64,000 bases of DNA from Orbilia blumenaviensis (lineage: Eukaryota; Ascomycota; Orbiliomycetes; Orbiliales; Orbiliaceae), in assembly GCA_036872755.1 (NCBI GenBank), contig JAVHNS010000003.1:2728001-2792000 (forward strand), written 5' to 3'. Every line of letters begins with the position of its first letter. Position 1 is the stretch's first letter. The notes below the pieces were generated by a model, which ran no database searches, was not told the DNA's origin, and saw only the letters and a program-made list of their open reading frames with translations. A program made the translations under genes and the position numbers. Positions 49,615 through 61,000 of the stretch are shown in pieces.

Positions 49615-52600
49615 TCAAGCGTGTAAACGGTCATTGCTAGCGCCTTGCCACTCCACAGTTGCATTCCATGCTTCTTCATCTTCACGAGGCTTGTAACGGA
49701 AACACAGGAACTTCCAGTTCAACTTCTCACGCCAGAACAAACCGTAGCCGTCACCCGGACTGTGGTCGTACTTGGGAGGGCCGACATTGGTTTTGTCCTC
49801 GAGAAGGCGGAATGGGCGGGTTGGCCGGACTAATTCGTCGGGTTCGAGGTCTTCCTCGGGTTCGGTCTTAGCCTCAACGGCCTCGGTAACCCCGTAGTCT
49901 TGACCCTCTTGGTCGTCCTCGTCCTCCTTCAGTTCGTTCTCATTATCTTCTCCGACGGCAGTTGGCGACTGTGGGCGCGACTGGGGCAAGGTGGTTCCCG
50001 TCTTCTCTTCGTGAACAGCCTGTGATGGGACAGACTGGGCAGGAATTTCCTTTCCTTCCTCGCTGGCCTCGACCATCTCGAACCCCTCGGTATTACCAGA
50101 AGCAGCGTTTTCGGCAGCAGGTGTCTTCTTCTTGCGAGAGCGCTTCTTCTTCTTTTTCTTCTTCTTCTCGCCGTCACCACCGGCGGTTTGCCCCTCGGCA
50201 GTATCTGGGGCTTCGACCGTCATAAGGTCGAAAGCCGCACCGACGTCGAGGTCGCTACCCCCCTCACATCCGGTCCCGGCAGTTTCCTCACCACCGCTAG
50301 TGGTAAGGTCGTTGTCGGTCGACCCAGATGGCTGGGGGTCTGGTGAGCCGTAGCTGACATTAACAGCTACAAAGTCGCCCGTTCCTGGCTTGAACGGGGC
50401 AGGAGTTCTACTCCTACCTCGCTCAGCCCCTTCGGTCGACATTTCGACGGCCAACCCTTTCCCTTTGACGTCCTCTTCCTGATCGGCGGTAACAAGGTCT
50501 CTATCTTCATTTACCCCGATGATGTCGATACCACCGAGGCCACCGAAACCTTCCGAGCTGTGCTCTCGTGATGAGTCTCCCTTCTCGCCCTTAATAAGGG
50601 TTGACTCCCCTTCAACAGAGAGCCCTTGCCCATCTGCCTCTGGCTTGTTGACAATCCTGACAGAAATTACCCCATCAACCATGTCCTTAGCATGATTGTC
50701 GAAGACATTACAAGTTTGAGCAAACTTGCTGCCATCTTCTGGGTTAGTATCTGGAATGTAGTAAGTTTGGGTAGCGATGCTTCTCGTGTTCTCTTTGGTG
50801 ACTGACAATTCCGACTGGTTGATGCTCCTGTTTTCATCAACGGTCCCAATTTTGACGTTTGACTTGGAGCTAAGGTAATCCTCGCCGTCATTAATCGCGT
50901 CGAAGATTTTGGCCGTCTGGGTTGCCTTATCCATCTTGTTCCCTTTGCGCTGTGTCTCCTGAACCGCCGTCTTCTGAGTTTCAGCCTCTGCCTCTTCGTC
51001 CAACTTGGTACGCTCGTATAACAAAGCCGTTCTAAGTGCTTCGTAAAACGATCTATCCGCCTTCCTCTTCTCTTTGTGGAAAGCTTTGTCTTTGCAAGCC
51101 TCTATAATCGCATCGTCGGTTTTGAGGGAGGGGTCAATCGGTGCCCATTCTTTCTTCAATCGTGCAACTTGCTCTTTCATAAACTGCTCTTTTGTTTGGC
51201 CATCGTAGCGTGCCTTTCCCTTGCCAGTCGGCAATTTAACACGAATTCCGGACTCTGTACCAGCTTCATCATCCCCGCCACCGCCACCACCAAACAATGC
51301 TTCCGTATTCCGCTTTGTACGGGAATCTGCTTCTGCAATGCCGTGGCGGGCGCGATAGTCGGCTACGTCCTCATCTGTGACACCTCTGAATGGAAGACTA
51401 TGGCCTTCTGCAGGAGCAAGATCGGCATGGAGGCCACCACTAACCATTGGTTCACCGTAAACAAGACATCCGATGCGACTGTGGACCATAGCCATCGAAC
51501 ACATAACGCAGGGCTCGTGAGTCATAAATACAACGAGGTCATTCATAAGATACCCATCTGGGTCACCAGGAACTCTTTCGTAGTAATCATCTTCCATAGG
51601 CGAGTTTGGCCCGTTGAGGGAGAACATATTTACCTTTGGCTTGTGGCGTGCGGTAACTTCAACTCTCTTTCTGCCAACGAGAGAAATAGCACGATAACAG
51701 GCATGGGCGAGAGGATTGTTTGACTGGGTTCTTGCGTCATGGGCAACTGTCATAACTCTTCCATGCTTGGGGCCGTCACGCTCTTTGAGTTCCACGACAA
51801 CACAGCCAATTCGAAGTCCTGCGCCTCTCATCTCACCTTCTTCAGCAACCTTGCGGGCGAGTCGCATGTAGTACTCTCCCATTGTCAGCTCGGTGCCATC
51901 ATATTCAACATAATCCATATCCTCGACGGGGTAGGGGGCGTGGAGTTTATCTTCCCATTTATTAGTAAGAAACGGGTGCGGTCCATATGGGTTTGTCCGG
52001 CGGTAGATAGTTGGCCAATATTTCTCAGTCCATGAATTAGATTGCCTGAGATTACAGGGACCCCATTGTGGAACTGTGTGTTTGATGATTTGAGGGATAT
52101 CTTGCGAATCGTAAGGGACTTCGCAGTCAAGATCGACGCCGGCGAAGAGTGGATGGGGCGAGAGTATTTCGTACAGCTCACGGATAGTCATTGCAACGAC
52201 TGGACACAGCAAAACGTACAAAGGTTTCTCACCCTTTCGATACGAAGCGTTCCGACGGCGTCGTTGAGCTCGTGACGCCCCACGAGATCTCGGGACAGTC
52301 TCGACAGTACCATCAGGATTAACCTTAACACTAGGGGATTGGTTCTCCGTGGAATAATCAATGAAGAGAGTGTCAGGCAATCCAGTCAGAGAGGGAGGCA
52401 GGTTTTCAGGCTTGCAAAGACGCCGAAGATGTTGACAATCTGGCACCCCTTCCTTCAGGTTGTCCGTGATCTTCTTGATGGTGCTGTTATGGTCCAATCA
52501 GTCTTAAGCGTCTTTTTTGTATGGGTCTAGCTAGGAGAACTTACTTCACGACCTCATTCGCAGCTCTACTATGAACGACTACGGTGTAAACTTCCACTAA

Positions 52601-54000
52601 GAAAGGGTTAGCACCTGGCATTGCAGGACTGGCATGGCTTACGTACTCTGTTCGATCGCTGTGGTCAACTCCTTTCGGGTTGGAAGAAGACTGAAACGGC
52701 TGTCCTTCCTTCTGTATTCTTCTAGCATAGGACGGATAACCTCCTTATTGGTTCCTTCACTAGCTTTGTCTCCAGGATATTCACGCTTATCGTCTGGCGG
52801 GCCACTCTTTGGGCCTCCCGGCACCGGTATCATCGTAATGGTTGTTTCCGTGGTCACAATGGAAGCCGTAACGAGGTCTGGACCGAACCGGATAGCCACC
52901 GGGGATGTAGATACCTCTTCAGAACCGCTAGTTCCTTCGTTGTCCGCATCCTCTCCGTTGGCATCCTGTCCATCGTGTTTACCCCTGTTTTTTTTCTTCG
53001 GACGATTTCGCTTCTTCTTGACGGGGGCGTCTGGAGCACCTGGAATTTGTTTTTCCTCGGTATTTGTGTTCAACTTAAGATCGGGCTTAGTGGACGGTCC
53101 AGCAGTCGGCGAGATGGGAGTATCCTTCAGTTTAGGGGCAGGGCTGACAGATTTGTTGATGTTGCTGGTGGGAGCTGGCGAGATTGTTTTGTCCCTCGGT
53201 TTCGGGGCAGGACTGATCGATTTATTGATATTGTTACAAGAAAGTGTGCGGCCACTGACTGGGCTAGCCTCAGCTTTCTTAGGGACAGACCGAGAAGCTT
53301 GGGCCGGCTGGACTGATGTGGCTAAGGCTTCTTCCTTCGGTTTGAAATCGTCTGTGCCATTCATGGGTTTTGGCTGTGGGGATTTCGAGGAATCTTTGCG
53401 GCCGTCGCTCTGAGGTTTTCCGCCACCTCGGCTTTGGCTACGATTGCCTCTGTCGCCTCTGCTGTCACCGCGGCTGCTACCCCGACCACCTCTACTGCCT
53501 CTGTCTCCTCTATCTCCTCTGTTACCTCTGTTACCACCATACCCTCCACGTCCGCTGAAATCGCCGGTGAATCCTATTTCCTGCGGTCCCCGAGACGCTG
53601 ATCGACTTCCGCCGGAGCTACTATATCCACCGGGGTAGGGACTGCCGCCACCTGAGGATGACCTGTACCGACTGCCATTATCAAAGTTATGATTACCCGC
53701 GGGGCTGCCACCACCTCGGCCACCACGATAATCGCCACGATAATCGCCACGGAAGCTACCACGACCGTTTCCACGGAAGGAGCTACCACCACGGTCGTTG
53801 CCGCGAGAAGATGACCTATTCCTGAAGTAGTCGTTATTGGGACTTCGAGAGTCCTGCCTGTTGTTATTTTGGCCAGAGTAGCCGCCACGCGATTGGCTCC
53901 TTGGACCGGTTGGAGCATTGACTGGGGGATCCTGACGACCAGTAAAAGCGGGCTGGGCAACGTCTGCCTGGGTAGGCTTGGGGTCTTGAGAAGCCGACAT
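49615..54000 (-). CDS. tad3: tRNA adenosine-34 deaminase subunit Tad3 with very long low-complexity extensions
   Basis: Non-catalytic partner of Tad2 in the heterodimer that converts A34 to inosine at the wobble position of tRNAs. Three exons (52647-54000, 52545-52596, 49615-52483; introns of 50 and 61 bases) give 1424 residues. The deaminase part is about 445-850: LLPTRKELTTAIEQ and VYTVVVHSRAANEVV, then LRRLCKPENLPPSL, WTEKYWPTIY, a zinc-ligand H729 in NNPLAHAC, and MTHEPCVMCSMAMVHSRI with C794 and C797. Position 731, where active deaminases have Glu, is Cys, as expected for the inactive Tad3 subunit. The first 440 residues are Gly/Arg/Ser-rich (many RGG and RG repeats), then Pro/Lys-rich. 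About 570 residues after the deaminase are acidic, with a Lys/Arg cluster before TPAAENA, and end in an ordered block (PPKYDHSPGDGYGLFWREKLNWKF, interrupted here only for clarity). Usual Tad3 proteins have 300-450 residues. Both extensions are in one open frame with the core. An internal start at MLEEYRRK would give a more conventional N-terminus. Confidence 0.85.
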
Positions 54001-54250
54001 TGTAGGATAGCTCAAAGATTTATGAGGAGGGATCCGAAAGAGAGGGAAAGAAGACGAGGAACCACAGCTAAAGAGAATAGCTGGGTCTTCAAGGATGATG
54101 ACTGGGAGGTATGTACTCCAGATGGTTGTCGAAAGTACCGATAAATTTGATAAATGAACTTATCTTTGCGAGCTTATTATCAAGTGGTACGAAGAGCAAA
54201 GAGACTGGAGGGAATAAAAATGAGAACAAAGAGGCTAATTCCTTCGAAAG

Positions 54251-54307
54251 CTGTCAGATATCATCGATGGCAGCATGCATAAAGCATAAGATAGCAGGTG
54301 TACTTAC
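54251..54307 (-). other. Predicted 57-base leader intron of tad3
   Basis: On the minus strand GTAAGT at 54307 and CTGACAG ending at 54251 bound 57 bases that contain every ATG found between 54001 and 54449. Without it the leader from about 54449 to the start at 54000 has no AUG. The branch site is not clear. Confidence 0.45.
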
Positions 54308-54309
54308 TT

Positions 54310-54690
54310 GAGTAAAAAGAGAGTCTCGTTCGTGTTCTAGCGCTTCCTAGACTTCTAGATCGAAGAGAAAGCTGAAGGAACGAAAGAAAAAAAGAGAGAA
54401 TGCAAGATAGGCTTTTCGAGGAGTAAGAAGGGTAAATGTCAGTTTCAAGCATGGAGGAGATGGCTGAGCCGGTGAAAGAGAAGGAATCGAAAGGATACAA
54501 GAAAATAGAGAGATCTGAAGAACAGATCTGAAGAGATAGAGAGATAGAGATGAGAGGATGGGGCTAGAAGATTGGAGAGATGAAGATGTGGATGGAAAGG
54601 AAGAAAGTGGTGGTGAGGAGTGATGGCGAAGAAGAGGAGATAGAAGAGGAAGAAGAGAAGGAAGAGGAAGAGATACCTACTTACTGGCCT
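54310..54690 (-). promoter_or_regulatory. Pyrimidine-rich tract upstream of tad3
   Basis: The plus strand is almost pure purine (GAGATAGA, GGAAGAAGAG and similar), so the tad3 sense strand is C/T-rich. Such tracts are common just before transcription starts in filamentous fungi. The exact start is not visible. Confidence 0.5.
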
Positions 54691-57600
54691 AGGTTATACG
54701 GAGCTAGCTGAATGACGGGAGTGGCGTCGAGGGGAGTCGGACGTTTCTAGCGATTGCTGGAGGGGGCAGCAACGTCTTTTGTGTGTGCGGTGGGATTTAC
54801 TAGCAATGAACGCAGGAAGAAAGAAAAAAAGAGAGCGGGATAGCAATACAACGTGACTCAGCGCTGCCAGGATCGGATGCGAAGCTGAACAGAGCGAATC
54901 CACAGAATGAAAGATGAAGCTATGATGAGGTTCGTGATACCAACCAGAAAAGCAGTGTCGGGGTTCTGGGGGGGGACGTGACGGTGATGTTGTGGTGAGG
55001 GTGGGAGACGATGGAGGATGAAGATGCGGAAGGTGGATTGAGATGGTTGGTTGTGGGCGTTGTGGACGTCGGCAGGACGAAGAGGACGACAACCTGCGCT
55101 GTAGTAATTTTTTTTTTTTTTTTTAAAGATTGACAGACAACGGTGGGCGCATTTGAAGATCGCGCAACGCACAACACAAAAAAAACCCCCATGTCCCCCA
55201 AGAACATAAGGTACCACTTCCGACACAATTTGCTTATGTCAGCCCTGGTCCGTCTCGTCTCCCCTGACTCTAATACCTTCGGACCAGCTTATATACGCAT
55301 ACATTGCCCTCATCGACCTGCTGCTGCAATATCAAGCCCTATATACCAGCACATGGGCGTTTATTCCAGCCGATGTCGACTGTCGGTGACCTCATCTCCC
55401 ACTTTCTTGGCATCTGCAGGGTCCACCTTAAGCGAGCCGATTGATAACCTTAGATAACAAAATCCCACATCACCCAACGCTTCGAAATCCACTAGCTCCT
55501 AGAGCCCCCCACGAGGATGTTTACATGATGCGCAACCCCACCGCCGGCACCTCCACGTTCGTCCCATATTTACAGCATATAGCAAGCTAGTGTATTTTGA
55601 TAGAGAGTATAGAATGCAGTCTCGACCCTTGTGTCTCTAACGCGACTCTTCTTTATATACGTATGAAAACATCGACCTCGAACCGGTCAATTGAATAAAT
55701 GTAAATATAGTTTCATAATCTTCACTTTGATACGATGTTATCGCTTTGAAGATTTGCTTAGTATGCTGACTAATACAAACAAGTCAATTGGTTCCGTTCG
55801 CTATTCGCTATCGCCCGGATATCCTCTGTTGTCAGAGCTTCGAACTTCTTAACCCGCTGCTTCTCGCGGCCTCAGCATGCACGGCTACCTTCGTCAGCGA
55901 TTAATCAACCAAGTTAAGCAGTATACACCTGGTCTGGTAAAATTGGGGTAGGCATCGGTTTGGTGAGGAAGCGTGTCTGAATGCCCCGCCAGGAGAAGGT
56001 TTATCCATGATGTAGGTGCCAGATCCCCTCGGGGGACGTCGGAATGAGCCACCGAAGAATGTAGTGTATCCATTTTTAAACATTTTGATAAATGTAAGGG
56101 GCGGGACAGCTTCGCGACTCTGGTGCCACCAAATTATCACTCAAGCTGCACGCCTTTCACGGGGTCCTTTGTTTTCCGGAGAGATGGGCGTAATAGATGT
56201 CAGCGATTTCCGACAACTTTCAATCCTACTGATTACCTTCGCAATATCTTGCCCATTCTGGAAACACGACCAGCCGTGGAGGAGATAGCCTTTCTTGATA
56301 TACTACATGTAAGACCATCAATCTCTCAGATTTGGAGACTATGCCCGTGAGCCTAGCCACCCCATAATAGGGAAAGATTCAAATGGACATCCAATTGGAA
56401 CTGCACAATTACTCCGCTTTGTATCAGACTACTAGAGGGTCACTGGGCTCCTTGATTCTATTGGGATGATATACCCTCTTCCCGGTTACCGCTAACCGTG
56501 AACCGTAGACTCCTGCAGCCAATGGACCCAGCAAAGTGCGATGTCAAATTATCAACATCGTGACTCTACGCAATGCATTGATGATCATGAACAATACTAG
56601 GGCTAGCTTATAGTCCCCATATGTCTGGATTGGAACTGCGGCAGGGCTAGCGGATTTAACGTCCCCATCGCCTGCCAATATCTAACACGAAGAGATATTA
56701 ATTGTGCCACCGTCCACACAAGAATTTATTTATATCAAATCCATCATAGATCTCGAGTATGATTGGCTATGTCATAAATATATACATATATGTGAAACAG
56801 CTAGAAACTTGCTCAGGCCTGGGTGCACAGAGCGCATGGGATCATTGTTCCAATATAGTGGTTCATGGGACCCAACTGCATACGATGCATTTCACCAAAG
56901 TCCGCACCAATAGGACGAAACCCCTTCGGTGCGCCTGATACATACTCTCTCACGCAGAAACACTAGTCTACACAAATATATCTAATCACCACCCACTATG
57001 CCTATCATCACCTCAAGGCTAATCCCTTCGCAAACCTAGATCACCAGACCCTCTAAGAGAAAAAAAAAAAAAAACATCCAATATTGATCATCCAAACCAT
57101 CTGCTGCGCCCACCGTACCTTGCATAGATACACACAAACAAGCCAATCCCAATTCTCTGGAAATCTTAATCGATAACCCCTGACAATATTTCATGTCGTG
57201 TGGCCCTTCGCCTTTCTTTTCCTTTTTTTTTTTTTGCTCCGATTCGGCGGCACACGCACCCAAAAAACAGGGCTGCAGGTACCCTTCTTCTCCCTGATAT
57301 ATTCCCTCACAGATCTTCACCAATCCCACGGTGGTACACACGATTGGAATGCCATGCGGAGCGGCATCTTGCCCACATCGATCTGCCTTCCCAGCGCCAT
57401 GGGATCTAACAGTAATAATAACCGTAATAATACCCAACGGCGCCAGAGATCCCACAAAACCCTCACAGAGAACGTACGTTACGTACGACGTGCGTTTTCC
57501 CCCAAAACCATGTATTCTAATATGCGTTGTGTTACTAACGGTTGGGTCTCGCCTGGCATATGGCCAGCCAAGTTCACTGGCACCAAGTATGTGGTGTACT

Positions 57601-57875
57601 CTCCATTTGCATGCGCTGCCAATTAACAATTAGGTAGGTACTTAAGTGAGGTATATATATCTAATTGGTGGAGATAAAGGGGGAAGGCTTTTTTTTCTTT
57701 ACCAAGATGCCCCTACGTGCCGTCTTTCACGAATAGGCTACTGGAGTACACTTCCAGCATGTAAAATTCGAGGTCTAGAACACTTTAGTAACATCTTGAA
57801 TCAGATCAATCGATCATATGACCAACTTCCCTTCCCCCTTACATCGCTAGTATGTATATATCTTAGTCTCTCTCT

Positions 57876-57898
57876 AAAAAAAAAAAAAAAAAAAAAAA
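57876..57898 (+). repeat. A23 homopolymer
   Basis: Twenty-three consecutive A following a CT-rich stretch; no target-site duplication seen around it. Confidence 0.95.
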
Positions 57899-58054
57899 GG
57901 CGCCTTCAGGACTACAAAGATGTTTAGAAAGAAAGAAAACGACGGTTTGGTGTTGGCGTCATCATGCCTTTTCTCCCTCGTGCCCAATCTGCGGCCGCTC
58001 CAGGAAACTCAAAGACACGGCACCCGCTTCAGCCTTACCATGAGACATAAAAAA

Positions 58055-58092
58055 GGAAAGAAAGAAAGAAAGAAAGAAAGAAGGAAGGAAAC
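58055..58092 (+). repeat. GAAA/GGAA tandem repeat
   Basis: About nine GAAA-type units grading into GGAA. Confidence 0.9.
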
Positions 58093-61000
58093 TGACAAAA
58101 GGGGAGCGCGAAGCTAACCGTTAGGAAAAAGACGCAAGGGAGGAGTTCGTCTCCTTCTTTCACAACCGCCGATCGTTGACAAGCGGCTCCCATACTATCT
58201 CATTGTTCTTTTTTCCTTCCAAGGGAGGCAAATTTGACACCCTGATCGCGATCGTACGTAGAACCCGAGCGTGGAAGCAGAAAGAAGCAGGCCCGCTCGC
58301 ACTTCGAAAAAGGTCAGCTAAGACATCTGTGCATGAGACAAAACGTGCCTCTCCTCTCAGATATCAGAAAGAATGAAAGAAAGAAAATACGAAGTTGAGG
58401 TTACAGTATCTGACAAGCCCAGCCAGTTAAGCGCCATATCTTACACCCCAGATCGTCTTATGAAGTTCACTCCTACAGAACTCGACTCGACGAGGCCAAT
58501 TAATCGTACTCGCTAGTCTATGTATTTTCCATGCCGAGGGCGAAGCAATCAAGCATGACATGTCTCTCCTCCAAAGATCCCACCAAATTAAACCCGAACC
58601 TTGCATCAGTACGCTCAGCCATCACGGAAATGCCCACCACGGTACCACCACCCGGCGACGACCACAATCCAACCCATTGATATCCGTTGATATCATTTAT
58701 TCGTGTTAGCCCGTCAACCGTTGATCTACTGCCCCCTTTCAATCACGGCAGCAACGGGTCCTGCATGTATGTTTCCCCGCAAAAAAGTGTGGCAGCAGCT
58801 AATCAGAATGATAGGCGCACGCTAAAAAAAATACTCTTAAGGCTACCTAGGTACGTACGTAGCGTAGTAGCGTAGGAATCTATCGGGGAAAAGGAGAGGA
58901 GGGGCTAACCCCAAGGAGGGGTAAACTGCATGCATGAACTTTTTGGTTCGTAACCACATTAATTATCGCGAACACCTATCAAAACGGATATGCAAAATTC
59001 GAACTTTGCTGCATAAAGTATCTACTTTTTTGCTGCATCTGCTTGCTGTTGTTGCTGCTGCACTGCATAAAACAACGTACTTGAGGCTTTTTCCTTGCTC
59101 CGCTCCCCTCTGAAAATAACCATTATCGTCTGAATTTGCTGGACAGAGTGCCCATAATTGCGTAATTATTGGATAACGTCGACATCAAGCATGCAGCTGC
59201 CACTAGCAGGAAATAGGAAGATCATGCTGGGCCCAGCTGGGCCAGTCTCTAAAAAAAAGCAGCAGCAGACAAGCAAGCAGCATTCCTTACGGAGCTGCTT
59301 GATGCATAAAAGTGTGCGCCTAATTCACGCAAAGCCATGGTATAGTGAACCTAGTCCAAAAAACCATATATAGGCGATATCGATAGGGAATCACCAAAGA
59401 AAAAGGACCGTTTTCAAGGTTTTACAGTTCCTAAAAGGTGTAATTTAAGTAATCAGATTTCCTCATGCTGCATAGCATATTTGCGCAGCTGTATAGGCTT
59501 GAGGAAGAGCCTGATATCCGATGCGGAATGATTGACAGGGCCATGTGAACCGTTACACATAGGCGCGGCCGAGAAGAGTTCGTTTTTCGCCAATTTGCCG
59601 GTCTACCAATGCAGGGAGACGAGCTAATGCGACGATATGACGAAAACGAACCTTTTTAGCTAGCAAGAATTCCCTGGAAGCTGAAATATACTTCGAGATA
59701 CCGCAGGTTTATGTACTACTAATAGATATTTGCAAATGTATAAAGTGGGTATTTCTCAATAAAAACCGGAGCTGGAATCCGTCCAAACGTGCAGACGTTT
59801 ATATGTCGAGTAATCAAAGGAGGGGCGGGAAGAGCCATCCCATGCACGAAACTCAACCTCGATGTCCAAACTTAAGTCGGATCGGATGGGAAAGTTACCC
59901 AACGTAGAAGCATTGCGATGCCGCTGTTGTCATAGGTCGTGCAAAGCTGACTGACATGAACAAAAGGTGAAACTTGGTTTGCATGATGCTCGGTCGGTCG
60001 GTGCCGCTGGTTAGACAGAAAAGAAAAATCAATCATGCAATGACAGTCAGTTCGAGCTGGACAACTGCGATGAGGAAGCGAAAACTGTAGCCAGTCATGA
60101 CGAGTTATCGCTAAAGATGCATCGAGGGAATGTTGTTCTACCGCTTCCGCGACGGTCCATTCGTTGTAAGAAACAAAAAAGGCCCAATCCCATGTATGTA
60201 TATGGTAATGTTGCCGAATCCTCGTGCCGAAATTTGGGGGGTTCACAAAGAATGCACTGTCCTCTTCGTGTAATATGGATCAGTTCCCTCGTGGTGGAAG
60301 AAGTGGAGGTCTCTGAGATCCAGTAATTTAAATCTCGGAGTTCCAGACTATCGAATTGCAGAAGCAAATCCCCACGCGGCTCAAGCCTCAATTGCAAGCA
60401 AGCAATCAATCTGCGACGTGGGGAGGAGAATCAAGCTCTCTTCTTGGACCGTGACCCCAGGGGAAAAATTGCTGGTAGCGAACATGTCAGGAAGAGACAG
60501 AGCAGGGCATGCCTTGTCGCTGTCGGGTCGAATCCGATATTTAACGTTTTACGAGATGCGATATCGTTATATTCACTTGACTTGTCGCCACAGCCGCCTC
60601 ATCCTTTCGTCAGCGTGTGCATCGGAGGAATGTCGAGCAGAAGGGGTTGGGTTTGGATTGGGGTGCAGGTGTGAAATCACCAGCGGATCTCGTGGGAACC
60701 TCACGGCACATGCACGAGCGCAGGACATTTCGTACGATACTGACGGGGAGTTCCTGATATCCAACTTGTTACTTCCCCGAAATGTCCTTGTATTATATTT
60801 CAACAGTAGTAATATATATTTTTGTTTTTTAATTTCTCCATTCCATGTGCCCAATCCACTCCAGCAACCTCCCACATATTCGATCGATTTGCCAACTTCT
60901 TAGTTTCCAAATCCGGGGCGACTAAATCCTCGATGAAGCTAGGACCGAAGCTCCTTTAGCGTCAAACGAAGAGAGCTGCTTCGCCCCGATGGTACAGATG

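Noticed and set aside
57036..57629. Minus-strand 197-residue frame
   Set aside because: Begins in an A/T homopolymer region and shows no recognisable motif; length compatible with chance in GC-balanced DNA.
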